From positions 1 to 55,190 of the IMG/VR virus record IMGVR_UViG_3300030108_001120: a DNA stretch of 55,190 nt; one strand, 5' to 3'. The stretch comes from a virus. Both the position numbers and the translations under genes were made by a program. The notes under the pieces were generated by a model. The model had not been told where the DNA came from. It did no database searches and saw only the letters and a list, made by a program, of their open reading frames with translations. Positions 14,927-24,381 of the stretch are shown here, in pieces; position 1 is the first letter of the stretch; each line of letters starts with the position of its first letter.

Positions 14927-16012
14927 ATGGCAGATATAAAATTTTCACAATTTACCGCTGAGGCGGATATTAATAATTTTACTGGAATAGTAGGTTACGA
15001 CGGAGTTGGACCTGCTAATCTTCGTATTACACCAGCTGATCTAGCTTCTAGCTTAGAACCACTTATTGGTCCTTATTTACCTTTAACAGCTGGACCAACA
15101 GTACCTTTAACAGGTGATTTAAACCTAGCTGCTACAGGCGCTGGACCAAGCGTGGGTAGTCAAGCTGTAGTATTTAACGGTGTTGATGATACTAGCGCTG
15201 CAGTTGTTGCTGCTAAAATATTTACGCTAGACAGTACTATAAATCCTTCTGGTCAAGATCTTTATATACAAAATGCAAATGACGCTGGAACTCTACAAAC
15301 AAATATATTTATTGATGCTTTTGGTTTTGTAGGTTTACAAAATACTAGTCCACAAGAAATACTACATGTTACAGGAAACGCTATAGTTGACGGAGAATTA
15401 TCAATGCAGAGTTTTTATCCTGTTGGTGGAGTATCAGGTCAACCATTAGAAGTTCCACAAAACAACAACAGTGGTGGATGGCAATGGCAAAACATAGGTT
15501 ATAAATCATTTCAAACATTTGTATGGACAAATGGTAGTCCAGTAGCTTATACAAACTGGCTAAGTGCTACTGCTAGTTATTTACCATTTGACGCTACCCC
15601 CTTAATAAATCAAAATAATTTACCTGGTTGGACAGTGCAATCAGATTACAACTGGACGTGTACTAATGCCGCTGGTGGAACAGCTGGTCAAGTAGCAACA
15701 TTTACATTAGGAGCTAGTGGTGCTGGTACTTGGAAAATTAGAACTTGCCAGCATTGGTTTGATCAAACAAGTCAAGTAGAAATGAGAGTATCTTTAGAAG
15801 GTACAGCTACTGGTGGAGCTAAAATAGATATTATTGATCAAAAATCAACAGAGTTAACAGGAGATAAAATATTTTATGGTGAACTGGTTCAGGTTTGTGG
15901 AGCTGGAGATACCATACAAGTTGAGGTTGAATTTACAGTAGGTGGTGTAAATCCATTTCCATCAGCTTCAGGTAATAGACCAATAGAAATAACTTTTGAA
16001 AGAGTAATATAA
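14927..16012 (+). CDS. Tail fibre-like structural protein, 361 aa
   Basis: The N-terminus MADIKFSQFTAEADINNFTG is typical of phage fibre attachment modules. It is followed by LPLTAG.TVPLTGDL and a GLQNTSPQEILHVTGNAIVD motif, the LHV(T)G type found in fibres with intramolecular chaperone-like or trimerising stalks. Residues 210-361 form a compact beta-rich domain (VQSDYNWTCTNAAGGTAG onward) resembling a jelly-roll receptor-binding head. It is distant from the fibre cluster at 4.3-10 kb and does not share the YTMQDIIDTV module. Confidence 0.7.
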   Translation: MADIKFSQFTAEADINNFTGIVGYDGVGPANLRITPADLASSLEPLIGPYLPLTAGPTVPLTGDLNLAATGAGPSVGSQAVVFNGVDDTSAAVVAAKIFTLDSTINPSGQDLYIQNANDAGTLQTNIFIDAFGFVGLQNTSPQEILHVTGNAIVDGELSMQSFYPVGGVSGQPLEVPQNNNSGGWQWQNIGYKSFQTFVWTNGSPVAYTNWLSATASYLPFDATPLINQNNLPGWTVQSDYNWTCTNAAGGTAGQVATFTLGASGAGTWKIRTCQHWFDQTSQVEMRVSLEGTATGGAKIDIIDQKSTELTGDKIFYGELVQVCGAGDTIQVEVEFTVGGVNPFPSASGNRPIEITFERVI

Positions 16013-16030
16013 TAATTTAAAACTAAAACA

Positions 16031-16441
16031 ATGGGACACGGATACACGGGTAATCACCCAAGATATACAATGATTCACGATAGAGAATTAATTTACGATG
16101 CAAAACAACAATTGCGTAGAGCAGATAAATCAATGCACGCTTATGATGACAAACATCATGTGACTAAAAAAGTAGATGAAAAAGATGAAACATTAATGGC
16201 TTATGATAGAGCAGCTACTAAAATGCTTCCAGGTAACATACATCCATTAAGCGATGTTTATGGAAAGGTTAGAAACCTAGAAACATATATGCCAGTTGAC
16301 GATAGAGCTGCAGCAAAATTAAATAAAGGCGGCCAAAAAATCGATGCAATGGGAGATGGCGACGGTGATGTAGATGCTAACGATTTTGCTATGATTGAAA
16401 GAAAAGGCGCTAAGAAAAAAGGTTGTAAGTATAAAAGGTAA
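16031..16441 (+). CDS. Hypothetical protein with Asp-rich Ca-binding-like loop
   Basis: 136 aa, basic overall with many His/Asp/Lys. Near the C-terminus GDGDGDVDANDF (about 108-119) resembles an EF-hand or dockerin-type calcium loop, followed by a basic tail (KKKGCKYKR). Function unknown; overlaps the next ATG by one base. Confidence 0.5.
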   Translation: MGHGYTGNHPRYTMIHDRELIYDAKQQLRRADKSMHAYDDKHHVTKKVDEKDETLMAYDRAATKMLPGNIHPLSDVYGKVRNLETYMPVDDRAAAKLNKGGQKIDAMGDGDGDVDANDFAMIERKGAKKKGCKYKR

Positions 16442-16758
16442 TGGCCTTTAAAATAAAAGCTCCATACACAATAGATAATACTCCTGTGTATAGAGTAGAG
16501 TTTAAAGACCCAGCAGTCCATGGTGTTACATTAAATACTGGGTGTATTGTTATAAATAAAAACCTACCCAAGGATGTTGAGGAACAAACTATAAGTCATG
16601 AAAAAGTACACACTGATCAAATAATGAGAGGTGATTTATATTATGATGACAAGTATGTTTATTGGAAAGGTAAAAAATATTTAAGATCTAAAATGAACGA
16701 GGGTGATAAAAATTTACCCTGGGAAAAAGAAGCTTATGCCAAACAAAAAAAAATTTAG
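16441..16758 (+). CDS. Small HExxH metallopeptidase-like protein
   Basis: 105 aa with SHEKVHTDQI (His53-Glu54-x-x-His57), the zinc-binding motif of zincins, and a glutamate downstream (PWEKEAYA, about 93-100) that could be the third ligand. It is close to a minimal zincin core without obvious extra domains. It lies just before the holin; it could act on peptidoglycan or a virion protein. Metal motif is seen; peptidase activity is inferred. Confidence 0.55.
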   Translation: MAFKIKAPYTIDNTPVYRVEFKDPAVHGVTLNTGCIVINKNLPKDVEEQTISHEKVHTDQIMRGDLYYDDKYVYWKGKKYLRSKMNEGDKNLPWEKEAYAKQKKI

Positions 16759-17200
16759 CGAAACAAAAGTCGGAGCGTTTTTAAGTAAAGCAGCTCCAGG
16801 TATATTAGGTACTGTTGGTGATGTGTTACCAGACAGTGGTGTATTTGGTGTAGTAAAAAACTTAATACAAAAAGAACCTGATACGGTGTTGCCACCGGAA
16901 GATAAAGAAAAAGCTATGAAGCTTTTAGAAATGGATATTGTAGAAATGAAAGAAGTATCAAAACGTTGGGCTGCAGATATGAAGTCTGATTCATGGTTAA
17001 GTAAAAACACTAGGCCTATGTCTTTAATATTTCTTACAGTTTCTATGGTTATATTAATATTATTAGATAGTTTTGAAATAGACTTTAGCGTTGCTGATGG
17101 CTGGGTACAGTTGTTACAAACGCTTTTAGTTACTGTTTATGTGGCTTATTTTGGTTCACGTGGAGCGGAAAAATTTAAATCTATAGGTAATAATAAATAA
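16736..17200 (+). CDS. 3TM-type holin
   Basis: 154 aa from the ATG at 16736 (a GTG at 16703 is in frame but less likely). The motif RWAADMKSDSWLSKNTRP before the first membrane segment, then SLIFLTVSMVILILLDSF and LLQTLLVTVYVAYFGSRG, matches the phage/GTA 3TM holin family: an inner-membrane protein that times lysis. Notably it lies before terL, more than 30 kb from the endolysin gene at 49.3 kb. Overlaps the HExxH gene by 23 bases. Confidence 0.8.
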   Translation: MPNKKKFSETKVGAFLSKAAPGILGTVGDVLPDSGVFGVVKNLIQKEPDTVLPPEDKEKAMKLLEMDIVEMKEVSKRWAADMKSDSWLSKNTRPMSLIFLTVSMVILILLDSFEIDFSVADGWVQLLQTLLVTVYVAYFGSRGAEKFKSIGNNK

Positions 17201-17235
17201 GTAAAGTATATTAAAAATTAAATTAAATTAAAATT

Positions 17236-17496
17236 ATGAGTAAAGAAGTAAAAAAAATAACTGAAGAACAGTTAAAACAAATTCAAGAAGCACAAGCGCA
17301 AATGGCCGCGGTAATAAATCAAGTTGGAGCTGTTGAGGCTCAAAAGCAAGATATGCTAGCGCAGGTTCCAGTTCTTAAATCTAAAATGGATGAGCTTAAA
17401 AAAGAGCTAGAAGAACAATATGGCGCTATTAATATTAACGTGCAAGACGGGTCTTACGAAGAACTTCCTCAAGAAAACTTAAAAAAAGTTGACTAA
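17236..17496 (+). CDS. Coiled-coil protein, 86 aa
   Basis: Starts MSKEVKKITEEQLKQIQEAQ; residues 1-65 form one uninterrupted heptad-like helix, followed by a short acidic tail ending NLKKVD. No enzyme motif. ATG shared with the stop of this gene starts the next. Possibly an assembly or chaperone-accessory protein. Confidence 0.55.
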   Translation: MSKEVKKITEEQLKQIQEAQAQMAAVINQVGAVEAQKQDMLAQVPVLKSKMDELKKELEEQYGAININVQDGSYEELPQENLKKVD

Positions 17497-17723
17497 TGGA
17501 GTCTAATATAAGAAAGATCAGTATTGGCGCTGACTATAAAAACGACGCTATGCACTATTCTATTGGCCAACAAGTTTATGGTGGTCACGAAATATCTTGC
17601 ATATTGTTAGATTCAACTGATAGTTCTTATAATATTTATATAAAGAAAAACAATGAGGTATTGCCATGGAAGAAATTTAATTCTAACATGGCTATATCTG
17701 TTGAGTATGATTTAGAATATTAA
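17496..17723 (+). CDS. Hypothetical protein, 75 aa
   Basis: Starts MESNIRKISIGADYKNDAMH; beta-rich, with GQQVYGGHEISCILL suggesting a small barrel. No family recognised. It is coupled on both sides (A overlap with each neighbour), hence one translational string with the co-chaperonin-like gene that follows. Confidence 0.5.
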   Translation: MESNIRKISIGADYKNDAMHYSIGQQVYGGHEISCILLDSTDSSYNIYIKKNNEVLPWKKFNSNMAISVEYDLEY

Positions 17724-18322
17724 TGAGAAGTATTCAAAACTTTATTATTACGCCTCTTAATAAAAGATATGAAAATGAATTAAGAGTTGGTAATAAAAAA
17801 TTAATTATAAACACTTCAATAGAAGAGTTTGAGTTTATAAGTAGGTTTGCTAAAGTTATAGCAGTGCCTACAGCATATCAAACAGAAATAAATGTTGGTG
17901 ACATTATAGTTGTACATCATAATATATTTAGAAGATGGTATGATCAAAATGGAGAAGAAAGAAACTCTGCGTCTTATTTTAATGAAGACATGTATTTTGC
18001 TTCTCCTGACCAAATATATTTATTTAATCAAAGTAATAAATGGAAAACATTTGGTGACTATTGTTTTATAAAACCAATAAAAGATAAAGACTTAGTTGGT
18101 ATTATAAAATATAATAACAATCAGTTAAAACAAAAAGGTTTAAAAACAGGAGATGTAGTAGGTTATCCACCGGGTAGAGAGTGGAGGTTTTTAATTGATG
18201 AAGAACTTTTATATTGTATGAAATCTAAAAATATCTTTGCTAAGTATGAACACAAAGGAAACGAAGTTGAATATAATCCACGCTGGGCAAAAGGCGGTGG
18301 ACGAATTAATAAAGGTTGCTAA
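17723..18322 (+). CDS. Tandem GroES-fold (cpn10-like) protein
   Basis: 199 aa that reads as two cpn10-type domains. Domain 1 (about 1-90): FIITPLNKRYENEL, then FAKVIAVPTAYQTEINVGDI and VVHHNIFRRWYD. Domain 2 (about 100-185): FGDYCFIKPIKDKDLVGII, LKTGDVVGYPPGREWRFLID and LYCMKSKNIFAKYE. Both show the GroES order of a first strand with PL or KPI, a GD(I/V)V turn, and a final strand after a hydrophobic residue. It is separate from the single-domain groES at 12129 and sits just before the terminase genes. It may be a second lid for the phage or host GroEL, comparable in layout to chloroplast Cpn20. The fold is inferred from pattern. Confidence 0.6.
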   Translation: MRSIQNFIITPLNKRYENELRVGNKKLIINTSIEEFEFISRFAKVIAVPTAYQTEINVGDIIVVHHNIFRRWYDQNGEERNSASYFNEDMYFASPDQIYLFNQSNKWKTFGDYCFIKPIKDKDLVGIIKYNNNQLKQKGLKTGDVVGYPPGREWRFLIDEELLYCMKSKNIFAKYEHKGNEVEYNPRWAKGGGRINKGC

Positions 18323-18518
18323 AGAACCTATTGTAGATTCAGACGACGACATATCAGCTGATCGTTTAAAAAACGCTGCCGCTACTAAAAAGCTAGCAAT
18401 ATTTGATGCGTTTGAAATACTTAATCGTATACAAGAAGAAAAAGATATGTTAGAAGCTAAACCAAAAGAAGTTAAACAAAAAACTTTTAAAGGTTTTGCA
18501 GAAGGGAGATCTAAGTAA
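18246..18518 (+). CDS. Putative terminase small subunit
   Basis: 90 aa from the ATG at 18246 (an in-frame TTG lies 9 bases upstream). Predicted helical: NIIHAGQKAVDELIKVAKEP and ADRLKNAAATKKLAIFDAFE. Its position directly before terL, with the last A of its stop serving as the first base of the terL ATG, and its size fit a DNA-recognition terminase subunit. It overlaps the previous gene by 77 bases, an unusually long overlap. No sequence motif proves the function. Confidence 0.55.
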   Translation: MNTKETKLNIIHAGQKAVDELIKVAKEPIVDSDDDISADRLKNAAATKKLAIFDAFEILNRIQEEKDMLEAKPKEVKQKTFKGFAEGRSK

Positions 18519-20743
18519 TGTATAAGCAAAGTTTATATAAAATATTAGAGGAACATATAAATCCTAAAGTAGTAAAAAGATTAAACAAATCTAAAAAATG
18601 GGAGTATGGTTACAACAAAGAATATGATGTAGTTGTAATAAGTAAAGATGGAACTATTGGAGATATATATGAAATACAAAATCTTAAAATAGCTTTACCA
18701 AAACAAAAAGATGTTTATAGATTTAAAAACAATAAATGGAGTAAGTTTGAATATCCAAAAGAGTTAAATAAAATAAAAACTGTTTTTGATTTTAAACAAT
18801 ATCCAGAAGATTTTAAAGAACAATGGTATGATTACATCGATAATGAATTTACTCGTAGGGAAGAAGGTTTTTGGTTTTATAACAAAGACGTTCCTACTTA
18901 CATTAGTGGTACTCATTACATGTACTTGCAGTGGTCTAAGATTGACGTCGGGGCACCAGACTTTAGGGAATCAAATAGATTATTCTTTATTTTCTGGGAA
19001 GCTTGTAAGGCAGATACACGATCCTATGGGATGTGTTACCTTAAGAATAGGCGGTCCGGGTTTTCTTTTATGGCCTCAGGAGAGGTGGTTAACTTGGCAA
19101 CCATATCAAGTGACTCCAGGTATGGTATATTATCCAAGTCTGGACCTGATGCAAAGTCCATGTTCACAGATAAGGTGGTACCCATATCAGTTAATTACCC
19201 CTTCTTTTTCAAGCCGACCCAGGACGGAATGGACCGTCCAAAGACCGAGCTTGCCTACCGTGTCCCAGCCAGTAAATTTACCAGACGTAAACTTACCGCC
19301 GCCACCACCGATGAAACCTTACAAGATACCCTCAAGGGACTTGATACCACTATCGACTGGAAGAACACCGGTGATAACTCCTACGACGGTGAGAAACTCA
19401 AACTCCTCGTTCATGATGAGTCGGGGAAGTGGGAACGCCCCAACAACATCCTCAACAACTGGAGGGTCACCAAGACCACGTTACGATTAGGTAGTAGAAT
19501 AGTTGGAAAATGCATGATGGGTTCAACAAGTAACTCATTAGATAAAGGAGGTGATAACTTTAAAAAATTATACTATGATTCCGATGTTACTAAACGAAAC
19601 GCCAACGGACAGACTCGTTCGGGACTCTATTCTTTGTTCATACCTATGGAATGGAACTACGAAGGATACATCGATACTTATGGCATACCTGTATTCGATA
19701 CACCTAGAACAAAAACAGTTGGCCCAGATGGGTATGAAATTACACTAGGAGTTATTGATTATTGGCAAAATGAAGTTGATGGTTTAAAACAAGATCAAGA
19801 TGCTTTAAACGAGTTTTATAGACAGTTTCCTCGTACAGAAAAACATGCATTTAGAGATGAAACAAAAGCTTCATTATTTAATTTAACAAAGCTTTATGAG
19901 CAAATAGATTATAATGAAGAAGTTTTAGCAATGAGTCCTTTAGTTACACAAGGTAATTTTCAATGGGAAAATGGAATAAAAGACACTAAAGTAATATTTA
20001 TGCCAAGTAAAAACGGTAGATTTAATATTAGTTGGGTTCCAAACAAAAATTTGCAAAACAATATTATTTTAAAAAATAATACAAAATATCCTGGTAATGA
20101 GCACATAGGTGCTTTTGGTTGTGATAGTTACGATATATCAGGTACAGTAGACAAAAAAGGTTCTAAAGGTGCATTACATGGTTTAACAAAGTTTAGCATG
20201 GAAGACGCGCCTCCTCATCATTTCTTTTTAGAATATATAGCTAGACCACAAACAGCTGATATATTTTTTGAAGATGTTTTAATGGCTTTAGTATTTTACG
20301 GCATGCCGTTATTAGCAGAAAATAATAAACCAAGATTGCTTTATTATTTAAAAAGAAGAGGATATAGAGGCTACTCTATGAATAGACCTGATAAAGTTTG
20401 GAATAAGTTATCAGCTACTGAAAAAGAAGTAGGTGGTATACCAAACTCAAGTGAAGATATAAAACAAGCTCACGCCGCTGCTATTGAGATGTATATAGAA
20501 AATTATGTAGGATACGGTAACGATGGTTATGGTGATATATATTTTCAACGTACTCTTGAAGACTGGGCTAAATTTAATATAAACAATAGAACTAAGTTTG
20601 ATGCAGCAATTAGTTCGGGGTTAGCTATAATGGCTTGTAATAAAAATAAATACAAACCAGTTGCTGATTTTAAAAGACAGGTAGTACCTTTGGGTTTTAA
20701 AAAATACAGTAACTCTGGTTATACTTCAAAAATTATAGAATAA
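18518..20743 (+). CDS. terL: Terminase large subunit
   Basis: 741 aa DNA-packaging motor. A degenerate Walker A-type segment KNRRSGFSF is at about residue 175, a Walker B-like LLVHDESGKW at about 297-306, and the nuclease-domain start FGCDSYDISG at about 534, with the first acidic ligand Asp. Gene order terS-terL-portal supports it. The stretch of about 500 bases from 18950 to 19480 uses G/C-ending codons (ACC, CTC, AAC, CGC, GTC) almost throughout, whereas the rest of the gene uses A/T-ending ones; see findings. The length is larger than T7-type (about 590 aa) and near the size seen in crAss-like phages. Confidence 0.85.
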   Translation: MYKQSLYKILEEHINPKVVKRLNKSKKWEYGYNKEYDVVVISKDGTIGDIYEIQNLKIALPKQKDVYRFKNNKWSKFEYPKELNKIKTVFDFKQYPEDFKEQWYDYIDNEFTRREEGFWFYNKDVPTYISGTHYMYLQWSKIDVGAPDFRESNRLFFIFWEACKADTRSYGMCYLKNRRSGFSFMASGEVVNLATISSDSRYGILSKSGPDAKSMFTDKVVPISVNYPFFFKPTQDGMDRPKTELAYRVPASKFTRRKLTAATTDETLQDTLKGLDTTIDWKNTGDNSYDGEKLKLLVHDESGKWERPNNILNNWRVTKTTLRLGSRIVGKCMMGSTSNSLDKGGDNFKKLYYDSDVTKRNANGQTRSGLYSLFIPMEWNYEGYIDTYGIPVFDTPRTKTVGPDGYEITLGVIDYWQNEVDGLKQDQDALNEFYRQFPRTEKHAFRDETKASLFNLTKLYEQIDYNEEVLAMSPLVTQGNFQWENGIKDTKVIFMPSKNGRFNISWVPNKNLQNNIILKNNTKYPGNEHIGAFGCDSYDISGTVDKKGSKGALHGLTKFSMEDAPPHHFFLEYIARPQTADIFFEDVLMALVFYGMPLLAENNKPRLLYYLKRRGYRGYSMNRPDKVWNKLSATEKEVGGIPNSSEDIKQAHAAAIEMYIENYVGYGNDGYGDIYFQRTLEDWAKFNINNRTKFDAAISSGLAIMACNKNKYKPVADFKRQVVPLGFKKYSNSGYTSKIIE

Positions 20744-23158
20744 ATGAATGGTGTTGACACTAATTATCTAAGTGGCTTTCCTAGTCAGGTGGTACCTTTT
20801 GAGGAAAAGAACACATATGAATACGGCTTGAAAGTAGCTAGAGCTATTGAAAACGAATGGTTTAGTAATAATAGGTATGGTAGCGGTAGCGTTAGATATG
20901 GTCTATATAAAACTAATTATTCTGAATATCACAATAGAAGACTTTATGCTAGAGGCGAGCAATCAATACAAAAGTATAAAGATGAGTTAGCTATAAACGG
21001 TGATTTATCTTATTTAAATTTAGACTGGAAGCCTGTTCCTATTATATCTAAGTTTGTTGATATAGTAGTAAATGGATTAGCTGATAGAGATTATGATATA
21101 AAAGCTTATTCACAAGACCCTGATTCACAAAAGAAAAGAACTGATTATGCAACTGCTTTAATGCGTGATATATCTGCTAGAGATTATTTAAGAAAAGCAA
21201 AAGATATATTAGGTATAGATTTATATTCTACTCAACATAAAGAAAATTTACCTGAAAACAAAGAAGAATTATCTTTACACATGCAGCTTAATTATAAGCA
21301 AAGTATAGAAATAGCTGAAGAAGAGGTAATATCTAATGTATTAGCTAAAAATAAATTTGAACAAACTAAAAAAAGAATATTACAAGATTTAGTAGTGCTG
21401 GGTATTGGCGCTGTTAAAACTAATTTTAATACTTCAAACGGTGTAACCGTAGAATATGTAGATCCAGCTGAGTTAGTTTATTCTTATACAAAAGATCCTA
21501 ACTTTGAAGACTTATATTATGTTGGTGAAGTTAAAATGATAAGTATAGCTGAGCTTAAAAAACAATTTCCTTATTTAACAGATGCTCAGTTAAAAGAAAT
21601 AGAAAAGTTTCCAGGTGAACAAAATTATTTAAGAAACTGGAATGAAGCACCAGATGTAGTTGCTGTTATGTTTTTTGAGTACAAAACATATATGGATCAG
21701 GTGTTTAAAATTAAAAAGACAGATCAAGGTTTAGAAAAAGCTCTTGAAAAACCAGATACATTTAACCCTGAAGAAAACGATAACTTTGATAGAGTTTCAA
21801 GATCTATAGAGGTTTTATTTACTGGTGCTAAAGTATTAGGTATAAATGATATGATTCAGTGGAAGTTATCTGAAAATATGTCTAGACCTTTTGCTGATAG
21901 TACAAAAGTACATATGAATTATTCTATTTGTGCGCCACGTATGTATCACGGTAGAATAGAGTCTATTGTAAGTAGAATAACTGGGTTTGCTGATATGATA
22001 CAGTTAACACATTTAAAACTACAACAAGTAATATCGCGTATGGTACCAGATGGTGTATATGTAGATGTAGATGGCTTAGCTGAAGTTGATTTAGGTAATG
22101 GTACAAACTATAATCCACAAGAAGCATTAAACATGTATTTTCAAACTGGTAGTATAGTTGGTAGAAGTTTAACTCAAGAAGGTGATCCTAACAGAGGTAA
22201 AGTTCCAATACAAGAACTGAGAACATCAAATGCTGGGGCTAAACTACAAAGTCTTATACAAACTTATCAATACTATTTACAAATGATAAGAGACGTGACC
22301 GGATTAAATGAAGCTAGAGACGCTAGTACTCCAGACCCAGACGCGTTAGTAGGACTACAGAAACTAGCTGCTTATAATTCTAATGTGGCAACTAGACATA
22401 TATTACAAGCTGGTTTATATTTAGCTGTTAGAACTGCAGAAAATATATCGCTTAGAATAGCCGATTGTTTAGACCATGAGTTGTTGGCTCAGTCTTTAAA
22501 ATCATCTATTAGTACTTTTAATGTAGGTACGTTAGATGAAATACAACATTTAAACCTTCATGACTTTGGTATTTATTTAGAACTAGAACCAGATGAAGAA
22601 GAAAAAGCTATGTTAGAAAAAAGTATACAAATAGCTTTACAGAGTGGTGGTATTAATTTAGAAGACGCAATTGATATTAGAGAAATAAAAAATATTAAAC
22701 TAGCTAATCAATTATTAAAACTAAGACGTAAACAAAAACAAGCTCAAGAGCAACAACAGCAACAAGCCAATATACAAATGCAAGCTCAAGCTAATGCTAA
22801 AGCAGCTGAGTCTGCGGCTATGTCTGAAGTTCAAAAACAAGAAGCTATAGCACAAACACAATTACAAATTGAACAAGGTAAGTCTCAATTTGAAATACAA
22901 AAGCTAGAAAAAGAAGCTCAAATTAAAAAAGAGTTAATGCAGATGAAGTATCAGTTTGACATGAAGTTGGCTGAAATGGATATGTTAGCAAGACAAGAAA
23001 AAGAAAAAGAAATAGAAGATCGTAAAGATCAAAGAACAAAGATTCAAGCTACACAACAAAGTGAAATGATTTCACAAAGAAATAATGATTCACAACCTAT
23101 TGACTTTGAAACTAATGAACAGTTACCGGGTGGTTATGATTTAGATCAATTTGTGTAG
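20744..23158 (+). CDS. Portal protein
   Basis: 804 aa, immediately after terL and before scaffold/capsid. Forms the ring at the DNA-entry vertex. Visible features: an N-terminal alpha/beta region, a central VEYVDPAELVYSYTKDPNFE strand region, the crown-like helical region GLNEARDASTPDPDALVGLQ (about 515-535), and a long C-terminal coiled coil (about 665-790) very rich in Gln, Ala, Glu and Lys (RRKQKQAQEQQQQQ). Length and coiled-coil barrel match P22-like or crAss-like portals more than T7. Starts after the terL stop with an AAATG join. Confidence 0.8.
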   Translation: MNGVDTNYLSGFPSQVVPFEEKNTYEYGLKVARAIENEWFSNNRYGSGSVRYGLYKTNYSEYHNRRLYARGEQSIQKYKDELAINGDLSYLNLDWKPVPIISKFVDIVVNGLADRDYDIKAYSQDPDSQKKRTDYATALMRDISARDYLRKAKDILGIDLYSTQHKENLPENKEELSLHMQLNYKQSIEIAEEEVISNVLAKNKFEQTKKRILQDLVVLGIGAVKTNFNTSNGVTVEYVDPAELVYSYTKDPNFEDLYYVGEVKMISIAELKKQFPYLTDAQLKEIEKFPGEQNYLRNWNEAPDVVAVMFFEYKTYMDQVFKIKKTDQGLEKALEKPDTFNPEENDNFDRVSRSIEVLFTGAKVLGINDMIQWKLSENMSRPFADSTKVHMNYSICAPRMYHGRIESIVSRITGFADMIQLTHLKLQQVISRMVPDGVYVDVDGLAEVDLGNGTNYNPQEALNMYFQTGSIVGRSLTQEGDPNRGKVPIQELRTSNAGAKLQSLIQTYQYYLQMIRDVTGLNEARDASTPDPDALVGLQKLAAYNSNVATRHILQAGLYLAVRTAENISLRIADCLDHELLAQSLKSSISTFNVGTLDEIQHLNLHDFGIYLELEPDEEEKAMLEKSIQIALQSGGINLEDAIDIREIKNIKLANQLLKLRRKQKQAQEQQQQQANIQMQAQANAKAAESAAMSEVQKQEAIAQTQLQIEQGKSQFEIQKLEKEAQIKKELMQMKYQFDMKLAEMDMLARQEKEKEIEDRKDQRTKIQATQQSEMISQRNNDSQPIDFETNEQLPGGYDLDQFV

Positions 23159-23188
23159 ATTTTTTTATTAATTTTATATTATTTTATT

Positions 23189-24364
23189 ATGGCAAATACT
23201 AAAGATTCTGGATCTCTAAAGATCAAGAAAAAATCTATTAAACAACAGACTGAAAATAAAGAACCTGTAAAAGTAGATTTAAGTAAAAAAGCAGAAGAAA
23301 CAGTTGAACCAACTGTTGAAGCTAAAGTAGATTTAACACAAGAAAAACCAAAGGAAGATGCCGTTCAAGAGCAAAGCACAAATGACAGCAATGCTGCTGT
23401 CGAACAACCCAAAGACAGTAGCGACAGCGAAAAAGTGGTTGAAGAAGTACGGGACACCGAAACGAAAGAAGTAGAAGAAGTTACACCTTTACAAGAAGTT
23501 ACTGATGAGCCTATAGTTGAAACAAAAACAACTGTTGAAAAAGAGCAGCCAGTATTACCAGAAAATATTGAAAAGCTTGTAAAGTTTATGGAAGAAACAA
23601 ATGGAACAATTGAAGACTTCGTTAGACTTAATGCTGATTATTCTGATGTAGATTCTAATGTGTTATTAAAAGAATATTACAAACAAAGCAAACCACATCT
23701 TAATGATGAGGAAATAAAATTTATCATGGAAGAAAACTTCGACTATGATGAAGATGTTGATGAAGAGCGAGACATCAAACGAAAAAAACTCGCTTACAAA
23801 GAAGAGGTTGCTAAAGCCAAAAACTTTTTAGATGATCTTAAAAACAAGTATTATGATCAGGTTAGATTAAGACCTGGTGTTACTGAAGAACAACAAAAAG
23901 CTATTGACTTTTTTAATCGCTACAAAAAAAATCAGGAAGTTGCTTTACAACAACATGAAGATTTTAAACAAAAAACATCTGGTTTATTCAATGAGGAGTT
24001 CAAAGGTTTTGACTTCGCGGTTGGTGAAAAGAAATTTAGATATGGTGTTAAAAATCCTAATGAAGTTGCAAAGGCTCAGAGTAATTTACAAGACTTTGTT
24101 CAGAGGTTCTTGGACGATAAGGGCAATGTAAAAGATACTCAAGGTTATCATAAAGCAATCTTTGCTGCTAGAAACGCGGACAAAATAGCACATCATTTTT
24201 ATGAGCAAGGTAAAGCCGACGCTGTTAAAGATGTTGTTAATAAATCAAAAAATGTATCTACAGAGGCGCGTACGTCTCCAAGTGGTGATGTATTTGTTGG
24301 TGGTTTAAAGGTTCGTGCAATTAGTGGTTCTGATACTAGTAAATTGAAAATTAAAAAACGATAA
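23189..24364 (+). CDS. Putative capsid scaffolding protein
   Basis: 391 aa, between portal and major capsid. The N-terminal 120 residues are very acidic and low complexity (Glu/Val/Thr/Lys repeats), the middle is helical (LAYKEEVAKAKNFLDDLKNK), and the C-terminal tail is basic (SGSDTSKLKIKKR), the classical scaffold layout where the basic tail binds the capsid protein. It would guide procapsid assembly and then leave. The KLKIKKR tail echoes the N-terminal SLKIKKKSIK. Assigned by position and composition. Confidence 0.65.
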   Translation: MANTKDSGSLKIKKKSIKQQTENKEPVKVDLSKKAEETVEPTVEAKVDLTQEKPKEDAVQEQSTNDSNAAVEQPKDSSDSEKVVEEVRDTETKEVEEVTPLQEVTDEPIVETKTTVEKEQPVLPENIEKLVKFMEETNGTIEDFVRLNADYSDVDSNVLLKEYYKQSKPHLNDEEIKFIMEENFDYDEDVDEERDIKRKKLAYKEEVAKAKNFLDDLKNKYYDQVRLRPGVTEEQQKAIDFFNRYKKNQEVALQQHEDFKQKTSGLFNEEFKGFDFAVGEKKFRYGVKNPNEVAKAQSNLQDFVQRFLDDKGNVKDTQGYHKAIFAARNADKIAHHFYEQGKADAVKDVVNKSKNVSTEARTSPSGDVFVGGLKVRAISGSDTSKLKIKKR

Positions 24365-24381
24365 TTTAAAAACAATTAATT

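Noticed and set aside
18786-19490. 234-codon plus-strand frame inside terL
   Set aside because: It exists because the GC-rich island has few stop codons in the alternative frame. Its composition is low-complexity Pro/Ser/Thr, and terL is clearly the real frame.
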